A stretch of 64,000 nt of DNA from Gilliamella bombi (GTDB taxonomy: Bacteria > Pseudomonadota > Gammaproteobacteria > Enterobacterales > Orbaceae): contig NZ_FMWS01000015.1 in assembly GCF_900103255.1 (NCBI RefSeq), positions 1-64,000 on the forward strand. The letters are read 5' to 3'. The notes below the pieces were generated by a model. It saw only the letters and a list, made by a program, of their open reading frames with translations. It was not told where the DNA came from and ran no database searches. This document shows, piece by piece, positions 56,486-64,000 of the stretch. Each line of letters opens with the position of its first letter. The first letter of the stretch is position 1. Made by a program: the position numbers and the translations under genes.

Positions 56486-57487
56486 ATGAACAATTTGCCC
56501 GTTATTATGCGATCGGCTTTGATTGTTTTTATCTCGTCATTGCTTGGTGCGATTTTATTGAGTATTTTAATTTCATCATCGGGATTATCGCTTTTGGGTG
56601 AATGGAGCTTTTACTATAGCTGTTTTGTTTTTAGTTTCATTATTACCGTTTTAGTTACCATTGCATTGCTATTCCGGTGTTTGAAAGGACTTATCTTTTT
56701 GGTGGTATTTTCGTTTTTATATATCCCAATGGTTATTTTGATTGTTTATTCGTTTAATAGCTCGCGTTTGGTGACAGTTTGGGCGGATTTTTCGGTCAAA
56801 TGGTATTTTGAGTTAATTAATAACGAAACATTACTTAAAGCTGTTGGGCTAAGTTTGTCTATTGCTGCAGGTGCTGCAACTTTTGCTGTTGTGCTTGGTA
56901 CATTAGCGGCTTATGCTATCATTCGTTTTAGAGGATTCCGAGGCTCTAATTTATTTTCGTTTATGACTACAGCACCGCTGGTTATGCCAGATGTTATTAC
57001 TGGTTTGGCTTTGCTGTTGTTATTTGTGGGAATGGGACAGGTACTTGGTTGGCCAAAAGACCGTGGCGCTATAACTATTTGGATGGCTCATGCTACATTT
57101 TGTACAGCTTATGTGACTGTGGTAATTAGTGCTAGGTTGCGTGAATTAGATAAGTCAATTGAAGAAGCTGCATTAGATCTTGGTGCAAATCCTTTAAAGG
57201 TATTTTTTATTATTACACTACCAATGATCGCACCAGCGTTAGTGTCAGGTTGGCTTTTAGCATTTACATTGTCACTTGATGATGTGGTTATTGCTAACTT
57301 TGTGACTGGACCAGGTGCTATGACGTTACCTAAATTGATATTTTCAAAAGTACGTTTAGGGGTTGATCCTCAGGTTAATGCTTTAGCAACAATTATATTG
57401 CTAATTGTTGGTATTATTGGCTTTATTTCGTGGCTATGGATGCGTAAAGCCGAACGGCGTCGCATAAGTGAAACTCGTAGGCATTAA
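56486..57487 (+). CDS. potI: Putrescine ABC transporter, permease PotI with N-terminal extension
   Basis: PotI is the second permease subunit. The core (about 70-325) includes FSFLYIPMVILIVYSFN, SLSIAAGAATFAVVLGTLAAYA, TTAPLVMPDVITGLALLLLF and the EAA loop EAALDLGANPLKVFFIITLP. At 333 residues it is about 50 longer than E. coli PotI (281). The extra N-terminus has two likely membrane helices (about 10-30 and 42-62). GGAGG lies 5-6 bases before the ATG at 56486, inside the end of potH. A strong terminator follows. Confidence 0.94.
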   Translation: MNNLPVIMRSALIVFISSLLGAILLSILISSSGLSLLGEWSFYYSCFVFSFIITVLVTIALLFRCLKGLIFLVVFSFLYIPMVILIVYSFNSSRLVTVWADFSVKWYFELINNETLLKAVGLSLSIAAGAATFAVVLGTLAAYAIIRFRGFRGSNLFSFMTTAPLVMPDVITGLALLLLFVGMGQVLGWPKDRGAITIWMAHATFCTAYVTVVISARLRELDKSIEEAALDLGANPLKVFFIITLPMIAPALVSGWLLAFTLSLDDVVIANFVTGPGAMTLPKLIFSKVRLGVDPQVNALATIILLIVGIIGFISWLWMRKAERRRISETRRH

Positions 57488-57507
57488 TTAAACTCTGCTC
57501 TTTCTAT

Positions 57508-57538
57508 TATTGCCGCTGTTTGCGGCAATATTTCATTT
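57508..57538 (+). terminator. Terminator after potI
   Basis: tattgccgc (57508-57516) pairs with gcggcaata (57522-57530), then TTTCATTTT. End of the pot operon. Confidence 0.85.
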
Positions 57539-57598
57539 TAAAACTCCGTGTCTTTTTTATCATTTTGTATTATAGTGTGATTCGTCAATTTTTTGGCA

Positions 57599-57837
57599 AA
57601 ATTCTCAGGGCGGGGTGTAAGTCCCCACCGGTGGTATAGCCCACGAGCGCTTAATTTATTTTGTTAACTGTGGTAGTTGTTTTATTGCTCAGTTAGATTT
57701 TGATAGATTAAGGACAAGCAGATTTGGTGAAATTCCAAAGCCGACAGTAAAAGTCTGGATAAAAGAGAGTTGCTTATCTTTCCAATATTTGCTGAAAGGC
57801 AAAGTCATGCTGGTCAAGCACTGCCCTGATTCTGGTA
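57599..57837 (+). promoter_or_regulatory. FMN riboswitch (RFN element)
   Basis: It opens with TTCTCAGGGCGGGGTG and AGTCCCCACCGG, then TAGCCCACGAGC, then GATTTGGTGAAATTCC, AAAGCCGACAGT and AGTCTGGAT…GAGAG, and closes with CTGCCCTGATTCTGGT pairing to the start. These are the conserved strands of the FMN aptamer. The segment between CACGAGC and GCAGATTTGG is about 70 bases, longer than the ~30 in E. coli. A possible promoter with -10 TATTAT is near 57568-57573. It controls ribB, lowering expression when FMN is high. Confidence 0.95.
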
Positions 57838-57935
57838 TTTTATTTATACTTAATTAATTAGATAGCAAATAGCCATTTGATTTTAATTAGATAAATAATG
57901 AAATAAATGAGTTAATAAAAATATAGGTATTTACC

Positions 57936-58583
57936 ATGAATCAGTTTAATTTAAATGAATTTGGAACGCCCATTGAACGTGTTAAAAAAGCAATTGCTTC
58001 TATTAAAGCCGGTCAAGGTGTACTAGTTTTAGATGATGAAGATCGCGAAAATGAAGGTGATATTATTTGGGCTGCCGAGTCTATTACCAGTGAACAAATG
58101 GCTCTAACTATTCGTTACGGCAGTGGTATTGTTTGTTTATGTTTGCCTAAAAAACGCTGTGATGAGTTAAATTTGCCTATGATGGTAGAAAATAATACTA
58201 GTAAAAATAATACAGCGTTTACCATCTCAATTGAAGCGGCTAATGGAGTTACAACAGGTGTATCAGCCGCTGATCGCGTTACGACTATTAAGGCTGCTGT
58301 GAATGATAACGCCAAACCAAGTGATCTTAATCATCCAGGGCATGTGTTTCCTTTAGTTGCTAAAGAAGGTGGTGTATTAATTCGCCGAGGTCATACTGAA
58401 GCATCTATTGATTTAGTGACATTAGCGGGTTTAAAGCCTGCCGCAGTATTGTGTGAGTTAACCAACGACGATGGCACTATGGCAAGAGCGCCAGAGGTTG
58501 TTAAATTTGCTAATCAGTATCATATGCCAGTTGTGACGATCGAAGATATTGTTGAATATCGTAACTATTTGGCATTGAAGTGA
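57936..58583 (+). CDS. ribB: 3,4-dihydroxy-2-butanone-4-phosphate synthase
   Basis: RibB converts ribulose 5-phosphate to the four-carbon unit used in riboflavin synthesis. The 215-residue monofunctional protein has the Mg-binding acid loop [11 protein letters not shown] (about 32-42), [35 protein letters not shown] and [11 protein letters not shown]. There is no GTP cyclohydrolase II domain. It is under the FMN riboswitch just upstream. Confidence 0.97.
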   Translation: MNQFNLNEFGTPIERVKKAIASIKAGQGVLVLDDEDRENEGDIIWAAESITSEQMALTIRYGSGIVCLCLPKKRCDELNLPMMVENNTSKNNTAFTISIEAANGVTTGVSAADRVTTIKAAVNDNAKPSDLNHPGHVFPLVAKEGGVLIRRGHTEASIDLVTLAGLKPAAVLCELTNDDGTMARAPEVVKFANQYHMPVVTIEDIVEYRNYLALK

Positions 58584-58667
58584 AAATCCTAACTTAAAAA
58601 TGTTAAGTGCTTATCAACAGTATTATACAAGTTAGGGAAAGATCCTTTGTTTGTGATTTAAATCATC

Positions 58668-58694
58668 TTCCGCCGAAGTAAGGTATCGGCGGAA
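58668..58694. terminator. Hairpin between ribB and the M20 gene
   Basis: ttccgccga (58668-58676) pairs perfectly with tcggcggaa (58686-58694). It lies between convergent genes and could serve both, although T-runs are weak on either side. Confidence 0.7.
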
Positions 58695-58705
58695 TAGGGT
58701 GGAAA

Positions 58706-59806
58706 TTAGCCAAGTACTTTTAATGCACAAGCTTTGGTTATTTTGACTCCATTTTCTAATGCTAAAGTGTCAAACTTCATTTCAGGATGATGTAATCCTG
58801 GTGTTAGATCAGCTCCTAATCCCCAAAAACCAGCTTTGACATTACGTTCACAAGGATAATTGAAAAAGTCTTCTCCACCTGGGGTGAAAATAGGCTCTTT
58901 TAGCCCCTCTTTGCCAAGTACATCGACAATGGCTTCGGCAATAATTTTTGTGACATCATTATCAATTTCCGCGGCTGGAATTTCTTTAGTGACATTGATA
59001 TCCACTTTCGCACCGATAGATTCAACACTGAATTTTATCGCATTTAACGTTTTGGCTTTTAGTTCATCCATGGCTGGGTTAGTTGGCGCTCTTAGATCCC
59101 AGCATACATATGCTTCGGATGGAATAGCATTGGTGACTCCAGCATCGCAAATGCAACGTGTGGCTTTAACACTATAGTTTAAGTTAGGTGCAAGGTGAAT
59201 GGTGTTAACTGCTTGAATGGCCAGTGTTGCTGCATCAAGGGCATTAACGCCTAAATGAGGTCGAGCACCATGTGCTGGGATACCATGAATATTTACTTCA
59301 ACTGTAGTGGATGCTGAATAGTACATTGCCGCTGCAGCAAAGCCTTTTGGACATTCATCTTTTGGACGTAAATGTAAACCGATAATCATATCAACATCAT
59401 CAATAGCTCCTCCTTCAATCATAGCTAAAGCACCTGTTCCAAGTTCTTCTGCAGGTTGGAAGATGAGTTTCAATCGACCTTTTTTGATGTTACCTTCTTT
59501 TATTAACTCTTGTGCCGAGCTTAATAATATTGATGAATGGCCATCATGACCGCAGGTATGTCTTGCGCAAGGTTCGCCGTTAATAATATGTCCTAGAGCA
59601 TCCATATCTGCCCGTAAAGCGAGTACAGGGCCAGTTTTGCCGCTATCGTATTGCGCAACAATTCCTGTTGTGTTATTGATGTTGCGAGTTACTTTATAGC
59701 CTGCTTGTTCAAGTTGCTGTGCGATATATGCCGATGTTTTGTGTTCTTCAAATCCCAACTCTGGAATTTGGTGTAAATACTGATAATGTTCTAATACGTT
59801 AGACAT
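58706..59806 (-). CDS. M20-family amidohydrolase / aminoacylase
   Basis: The 366-residue metallohydrolase belongs to the M20D group (hippuricase, AbgB, IAA-amino-acid hydrolase relatives). Metal ligands are visible in RADMDAL, the double His of HTCGHDGH (near 92-98) and the general-base Glu in QPAEELGTG, with a dimerisation domain (about 170-280) and the late His of LHHPEMKF. The substrate is not evident. It is downstream of yjiH-yjiG with a 14-bp gap, in the place where E. coli has the isoaspartyl dipeptidase iadA, so it probably cleaves an N-acyl amino acid or dipeptide handled by those membrane proteins. Confidence 0.85.
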   Translation of the reverse strand: MSNVLEHYQYLHQIPELGFEEHKTSAYIAQQLEQAGYKVTRNINNTTGIVAQYDSGKTGPVLALRADMDALGHIINGEPCARHTCGHDGHSSILLSSAQELIKEGNIKKGRLKLIFQPAEELGTGALAMIEGGAIDDVDMIIGLHLRPKDECPKGFAAAAMYYSASTTVEVNIHGIPAHGARPHLGVNALDAATLAIQAVNTIHLAPNLNYSVKATRCICDAGVTNAIPSEAYVCWDLRAPTNPAMDELKAKTLNAIKFSVESIGAKVDINVTKEIPAAEIDNDVTKIIAEAIVDVLGKEGLKEPIFTPGGEDFFNYPCERNVKAGFWGLGADLTPGLHHPEMKFDTLALENGVKITKACALKVLG

Positions 59807-59820
59807 GTTTATCTCCTTTA

Positions 59821-60288
59821 TTAAACAAAAAATCGCATAATAATCATTGAAACTAATGCATTAAAAATACTGGTTAACATGAGTAATGGCCAGTATTTTT
59901 TGGGTACATCGGCAACGCCTAATAATCGTCCCATATACTGTAATTGTGAGCCCATTAAGAAAATAGCTGGGGCTAATATGGTTATTGCTGTTGGATTGAT
60001 TGTTCCTGCGGTAAATAAGTTAACTGCAACGCCTGTACCTGCTGATGCTGATAACCATGCAGTTAGTAATACGGTAATTGCTTCGCCAGGTAGGCCAAAA
60101 ATCTCCATTACTGGAGCACAATAAGTTCCTATTAATTGCATTATACCTAAACGTTTTAGTATTTCGGTGATTACAAATGCCATTAAAATATTGGGCATTA
60201 AATTATTAATAGCAATGTTGAATCCTTTGCGAGCACCGATTACAAAAATATCTAAAGGGTTATTAGTTTGTTTTTGCGAATTACTCAT
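59821..60288 (-). CDS. yjiG: YjiG-family inner-membrane protein (nucleoside-recognition/Gate domain)
   Basis: The 155-residue protein has four membrane segments and the Gate-domain pattern PNILMAFVITEILKRLGIMQLIG, GEAITVLLTAWLSASAGTGVAVNLF. It corresponds to E. coli YjiG and spore maturation protein SpmB-like proteins. It overlaps yjiH by 8 bases and precedes the M20 amidohydrolase gene, so YjiH and YjiG probably form one membrane complex. Transport substrate unknown. Confidence 0.85.
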   Translation of the reverse strand: MSNSQKQTNNPLDIFVIGARKGFNIAINNLMPNILMAFVITEILKRLGIMQLIGTYCAPVMEIFGLPGEAITVLLTAWLSASAGTGVAVNLFTAGTINPTAITILAPAIFLMGSQLQYMGRLLGVADVPKKYWPLLMLTSIFNALVSMIIMRFFV

Positions 60289-60937
60289 TGATAAAATCCT
60301 TTTTATAAATTGTATTTAATACTAAGCGAACCATTACTGAGCCTACAAATTTAAGCACTAACATGATGACAAGAGGAATAAAAATAGCTACAGTCATTGG
60401 GGCAAATAATGCCGAACCAATCGAGAAGTAGTTATTAATTAAACCCGCACCAGAATATTGCCAAGCACTAATAATGATAAGGTCTTTTTTAGTAATTTGC
60501 TTTTCGTCATATAACTCTTTAGTTAATACAGCACCAGCATCAGTGCTTTGTAGGTCGGTAATTAATGCAAGTCCAGTTTTACCTGGTACACCTAAAATTG
60601 GTTTTAATAATGGTGTTAATAATTTATGTGCAGCACGAATGGTGCCGTAATGGGTAAATATTTCTAACACGCCTAGCGCTAACATAACCGTAGGTATAAG
60701 TGATAAGGCGAAAATAAAACCAGCTCTTGCACTGTTACCTCCTTCACCCACAAAAGTATTTTTTTCAGGATGTAGCATAGTGCCAAATTTGCCGCTTAAG
60801 CTGGTAAAATCAAACGCTCCTAGCCATTCTTTACCTTCTACATTAAAAAATAAGCCTGAAAAAAATAAAATGGCTACTATTAGTGATATATAGGCTTTTA
60901 TACCAACTTTAAATTCATTATCTGTCTTTTTTGACAT
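60281..60937 (-). CDS. yjiH: YjiH-family inner-membrane protein (nucleoside-recognition/Gate domain)
   Basis: The 218-residue protein has about four to five membrane segments and a Gate domain with FALSLIPTVMLALGVLEIF, GVPGKTGLALITDLQSTDAGA and AWQYSGAGLINNYFSIGSAL. It corresponds to E. coli YjiH. It is the first gene of the yjiH-yjiG-amidohydrolase operon. AAGGAAGG lies before the ATG. It may import or export the amidohydrolase substrate; this is inference from linkage. Confidence 0.85.
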   Translation of the reverse strand: MSKKTDNEFKVGIKAYISLIVAILFFSGLFFNVEGKEWLGAFDFTSLSGKFGTMLHPEKNTFVGEGGNSARAGFIFALSLIPTVMLALGVLEIFTHYGTIRAAHKLLTPLLKPILGVPGKTGLALITDLQSTDAGAVLTKELYDEKQITKKDLIIISAWQYSGAGLINNYFSIGSALFAPMTVAIFIPLVIMLVLKFVGSVMVRLVLNTIYKKDFINE

Positions 60938-61499
60938 GCTGCCTTCCTTTTTCCGAATGTTTAAAAAATATTAAGTATTATTACAATTAACAATATTTAA
61001 TAAGTATAAAATGTTTATTATACAATTTAGTTAAAAAATGCCTCAAAAGTGGTTTTTAGCATTCTATAACTATTTTAGGTTAAATTGAAAAAGATATAAC
61101 ATTTTTTATTTTTTTCTAATAAATTACAAATCTTTATTATATCTTGCATAATTAAGTATTATATAGAGGTGAATTGGTTAGCTTGTATAAGCTCTCTAAC
61201 ATTGAATTGTGTAATTTTGCCCTTGCCATTTATATATCTTCATTATAGAATTACTTACTTACTTATTTGAAAAATAATAATAAAAATTGTGATGATGTTT
61301 CGTGAACGTTAGGCGTTTTGGTTTAATGGATAGGACCATATAACAATTGATATCTTTTGGCGGCAAATTCTATTTGCGAACCATCTTTTGTTTTGTCGTT
61401 GCTTTTAGCAATAGGGCATAATCAAGCATTATACTTAAACACATTGCAGCAGAAAATTGATTACGACATAAAATAAAGTAGCATAAACGAGGTAGCTAT
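60938..61499. other. Long AT-rich intergenic region
   Basis: This 562-bp gap lies between the divergent yjiH and SMR genes. I see no gene, RNA or clear operator. I looked for guanidine-riboswitch motifs ahead of the SMR pair and did not find them. The final bases carry GAGG as ribosome-binding site for the first SMR gene. Confidence 0.4.
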
Positions 61500-61823
61500 A
61501 TGTTTAGCATGAATAAAGAGTGGGCATTTGTGGTACTAACCTGCTTTTTTGAAATATGTTGGATTTTAGGATTTAGCATCGCAACCGAGCTTTGGCAATG
61601 GGTTATTATTGTATCGCTCATTATTATTGATTTTACTTTTTTAACCAATGCTTGCAAGACAATACCTACAGGTACGGTTTATGCCATATTTTCAGGTGTT
61701 GGTGCTGTCGGTGCAACGCTAATTGATATCTTACTTTTTAATAAAGAGATTAAGCTAATTCAACTTTTTTTTGTGGCGATAATTATTATTGGTGTTGTAC
61801 AACTAAAACGTGCCGACAGTTAA
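61500..61823 (+). CDS. Small multidrug resistance (SMR) family subunit, first of a pair
   Basis: The 107-residue protein has four membrane helices with the essential Glu in the first (CFFEICWILG, near 18), TIPTGTVYAIFSGVGAVGATL in the third and IGVVQLK at the end. It is paired with a second SMR gene 24 bp downstream, like the two-component exporters YkkCD and EbrAB, in which both subunits are needed. Start ATG 61500 follows CGAGGTAGC; ATG 61509 is an alternative. Substrate (toxic cation, guanidinium or amine) cannot be told. Confidence 0.85.
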   Translation: MFSMNKEWAFVVLTCFFEICWILGFSIATELWQWVIIVSLIIIDFTFLTNACKTIPTGTVYAIFSGVGAVGATLIDILLFNKEIKLIQLFFVAIIIIGVVQLKRADS

Positions 61824-61847
61824 TATTTTAATAAGGATAATTTAATC

Positions 61848-62162
61848 ATGGGATGGCTGTTAATATTAATTGCATCAGTTTTTGAAGTAATTGGTGCTAT
61901 AGGCCTTAAATTATATGCTGAGCAAAAAGGTCTATTTAGATTGGTTTTATATTGGGGAGGTTTTTTTGTCTCTTTTGTGCTTTTCTATTTTTCGCTCCAT
62001 TATCTTGAATTGAGTGTTGTGTATCCTGTTTGGGTTGGTCTTGGGACTTCGGGTGCGGTGTTAGCCAATATGCTGTTATTTAATGAGCCTAAGAATTTTC
62101 CTCGTATATTTGGTCTCACCATTATTATCGTTGGTGTTGTAGGATTACATGCCACTCTATAA
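61848..62162 (+). CDS. Small multidrug resistance (SMR) family subunit, second of a pair
   Basis: The 104-residue four-helix SMR protein has Glu in helix 1 (ASVFEVIGAIGLK, near 12), PVWVGLGTSGAVLANMLLF in helix 3 and VGVVGLHATL at the end. It differs clearly from the upstream subunit, which supports an obligate heterodimer with fixed antiparallel topology. AAGGATAAT lies before the ATG. Confidence 0.85.
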   Translation: MGWLLILIASVFEVIGAIGLKLYAEQKGLFRLVLYWGGFFVSFVLFYFSLHYLELSVVYPVWVGLGTSGAVLANMLLFNEPKNFPRIFGLTIIIVGVVGLHATL

Positions 62163-62181
62163 TTAATTGCGTTTATATATA

Positions 62182-62207
62182 TAAAAAAACCGGAGATTAA
62201 CTCCGGT
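62182..62207 (-). terminator. Terminator for the peroxiredoxin gene
   Basis: accggag (62189-62195) pairs with ctccggt (62201-62207). On the minus strand the stem is followed by a run of seven T, about 50 bases after the peroxiredoxin stop. Confidence 0.85.
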
Positions 62208-62255
62208 AACGCAAAGCGTAAAATAAGATATGGATGAATAAAAAATTGTACTGAA

Positions 62256-62858
62256 TTAAATTTCGTCAGCATGCTGTTTTAAGAAACTTGCAACGCCATT
62301 TGGATTTGCTTGCATGCCTTTTTTACCTTTTGTCCATTGAGCAGGGCAAACTTCGCCATGTTCTTCATGGAATTGGAAAGCATCAACAATACGAATCATT
62401 TCGTCAATGTTACGTCCAATTGGTAAATCGTTAATTGTTTCATGGCGTACAATTCCTGATTTGTCAATAAAGAACGAAGCTCGCAGTGCAACTCCAGCTT
62501 CAGGATGTTCAATACCATAAGATTGCATAATTGAGTGTTTGATATCTGCAACAATTGGGAATTTAACTTCACCAATACCACCTTTATCTTGTGGAGTATT
62601 GCGCCATGCATTATGTACATATTCAGAGTCCATTGAAACACCAATTACTTCAACACCACGTTTTTTGAATTCTTCTAGACGGTGATCAAATGCAATGATT
62701 TCAGATGGGCAAACAAATGTGAAGTCCATTGGCCAAAAGAACACAACGGCATATTTACCTTTGATATGTTGTAATAAATTGAAATTATTAACAATTTCAC
62801 CAGTACCTAAAACTGCTGCTGATGTAAAATCTGGTGCTTTGCGAGTGACTAGTGTCAT
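62256..62858 (-). CDS. Typical 2-Cys peroxiredoxin (AhpC/Prx1 type)
   Basis: This thiol peroxidase reduces hydrogen peroxide and alkyl hydroperoxides in the cytoplasm. The 200 residues contain the peroxidatic Cys C50 in DFTFVCPSE, the YF-type C-terminal region and the resolving Cys C171 in GEVCPAQW, with GGIG near 94 marking a peroxide-sensitive variant. It resembles the tryparedoxin-peroxidase/Prx1 subgroup found in many gammaproteobacteria more than E. coli AhpC. No ahpF is adjacent, so the reductant is probably thioredoxin. AAGGAGA lies before the ATG. Confidence 0.93.
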   Translation of the reverse strand: MTLVTRKAPDFTSAAVLGTGEIVNNFNLLQHIKGKYAVVFFWPMDFTFVCPSEIIAFDHRLEEFKKRGVEVIGVSMDSEYVHNAWRNTPQDKGGIGEVKFPIVADIKHSIMQSYGIEHPEAGVALRASFFIDKSGIVRHETINDLPIGRNIDEMIRIVDAFQFHEEHGEVCPAQWTKGKKGMQANPNGVASFLKQHADEI

Positions 62859-62989
62859 AGTATTTCTCCTTTATAATTAACTGCAACTCATGTAGCGTAG
62901 CATTATAGCAATTAAAATCTATTGTCAAAGTTGTTATAAACGATTGGTATCATAAGTTTAAGCTATTAAGTTGTGATTATTATTCGGTA

Positions 62990-64000
62990 TTAGTTATTGA
63001 TTTTCGGTTTGCCTTTATTTTTTGTGTCTCGATAGCGTTGTTTTATCTTTTTCTTTTTTACTTGTTCTTGCTTTTTGTTCGCACTTTTTTGTTTTGCTTT
63101 TTGTGAATGTTTTTTCTTAGTTACTGGTTTTGGTGCTTTAGTTTTAGGGCGTAATTCATCAATCGTTCTTAATTTGATTGGTTCTTTAATATAGCGCTCA
63201 ATTTTTTGCAGTAATTCATTATCATGCGCTTCGACTAGCATAATAGCTGTGCCTTTTTTTCCTGCTCGAGCGGTGCGTCCAATTCTGTGTAAATATACAT
63301 CGGCAGTTTTGGGTGCATCAAAATTAATAACATGAGTAATATTGTCAATATCAATACCTCGTGCAGCAACATCGGTTGCTACAAGTACATTGACAGTATT
63401 ATTGCTGATCCTTTTTATTGCTTCGTTGCGTTTTGCTTGTACCATTTCACCTTCTAAATAGCAGCTATGGATACCAGCTTGGTGTAGTAAGCTAACTAAT
63501 TCATGCACACGTTCGCGTTTACGAACAAATACAATCGTTTTTTTTAATTGTTCTTGTTTTAATAAGTGAATAAGAAGTGCCACTTTATGAGTTAAATCAT
63601 CGGCACGATAATAAAATTGCAGGATTTTTTTACGCTCTTTACGTGAAGGCTCGGCATTGATTTCGATTGGATCAGTCAAAATGCGGCTAGCAAAGTTATG
63701 CAGTCCTTCACCTTCCAGGGTGGCAGAAAATAATAAAGTTTGTTTACGCCAACGGGTTTCGGCAGATATCATTTCGACATCTTGTGAAAAACCCATGTCT
63801 AACATCCGATCAGCTTCGTCTAAAATAAGTATTTCAACCGCTCGGCAATCAAAGTTCTCTTCTTTTATATACTGTAATAATCGGCCTGTTGTAGCAATAA
63901 CAATATCTTGGTTTTTACTAAACACTTCAGCGTGATTCATATAAGCAACACCGCCAGTTATAGTTGCAATGCTTAAATTTGTTGATTCGGTTAATAATCT
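62990..64000 (-). CDS. srmB: ATP-dependent RNA helicase SrmB (5' end outside window)
   Basis: This DEAD-box helicase acts in early 50S subunit assembly. The frame is open to base 64000, so the first ~100 residues (Q motif, Walker A) are missing; 336 residues remain. Visible motifs: TTGRLL, DEAD in ILDEADRML, SAT in LLFSATLEGEG, VFVRKRERV, TDVAARGIDID and HRIGRTARAGKKG. The C-terminus is a long basic Lys/Gln tail. SrmB is favoured over RhlE/DeaD because of the GVAYMNHAEV and ILQFYYRADDLTHK segments. Confidence 0.9.
   Translation of the reverse strand, partial: RLLTESTNLSIATITGGVAYMNHAEVFSKNQDIVIATTGRLLQYIKEENFDCRAVEILILDEADRMLDMGFSQDVEMISAETRWRKQTLLFSATLEGEGLHNFASRILTDPIEINAEPSRKERKKILQFYYRADDLTHKVALLIHLLKQEQLKKTIVFVRKRERVHELVSLLHQAGIHSCYLEGEMVQAKRNEAIKRISNNTVNVLVATDVAARGIDIDNITHVINFDAPKTADVYLHRIGRTARAGKKGTAIMLVEAHDNELLQKIERYIKEPIKLRTIDELRPKTKAPKPVTKKKHSQKAKQKSANKKQEQVKKKKIKQRYRDTKNKGKPKINN

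Noticed and set aside
60938-61499. Guanidine riboswitch ahead of the SMR pair
   Set aside because: No ykkC-type, mini-ykkC ACGR-loop or guanidine-III pseudoknot pattern is visible.

Overview
The window is a bacterial chromosome segment of roughly one-third G+C. Gene content is enteric-like gammaproteobacterial: trpE / trpGD fusion / trpCF fusion / trpB / trpA behind a trp attenuator, metY-rimP-nusA-infB-rbfA-truB, potFGHI, opgGH, epmA, rnb, rnr-rlmB and 6S RNA. Low G+C combined with this gene set fits Orbales/Orbaceae (Gilliamella- or Frischella-like insect-gut bacteria). That assignment is inference from content and composition, not from a search.

Layout. 1-297 is the 3' end of an adhesin-like gene cut by the window edge. 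723-3971 carries rnr-rlmB. 4298-20466 is almost entirely minus strand: a small membrane protein, catalase, then epmA-rmuC-xseB-ispA-dxs-zapA-ssrS(6S RNA)-fau as one long collinear block, opgGH preceded by an unrecognised lipoprotein gene, yecH and rnb. 20603-23154 holds ybfF and the four-gene minor pseudopilin cluster ppdA-ppdB-ygdB-ppdC. 23282-25757 is an accessory island with a second adhesin-like gene and a G+C-rich structured non-coding block. 25932-31731 is dapD, yajQ, bglX, yqfB, ybbJ and qmcA. 31846-38706 is the trp operon with operator, leader peptide and attenuator. 38925-45220 is initiator tRNA plus the nusA-infB operon. 45257-47328 is a small accessory patch: two related IS ends, a decayed IS3-type orfA, a frameshifted gene remnant and an orphan membrane protein. 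47506-49215 is a third adhesin-like gene. 49423-64000 is core again: pssA, ydiK, ecotin, potFGHI, FMN riboswitch-ribB, an M20 amidohydrolase with yjiGH, a paired SMR exporter, a 2-Cys peroxiredoxin and the 3' part of srmB.

The strongest unusual signal is the family of three adhesin-like genes (ends at 297, 25201 and 49215). Two of them change abruptly in base composition exactly at the same conserved block inside the last domain. Their final ~57 codons are rich in NNC codons in an AT-rich genome, alternate conserved blocks with variable codons, and end in the same 3' sequence. This resembles a diversified C-type-lectin-like tail (diversity-generating retroelement or cassette exchange), but no reverse transcriptase or template repeat lies in the window. 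The two genes with visible upstream regions share a near-identical promoter, a conserved dyad about 38 bp upstream of it and a conserved leader RNA, so they are probably co-regulated.

Other points: the polyamine permease subunits PotH and PotI each carry extra N-terminal membrane segments; a strong terminator separates potF from potG; ecotin is predicted to be a lipoprotein; and a ~37 bp repeat is scattered through intergenic gaps. All counts were made by eye; no search or folding program was run.
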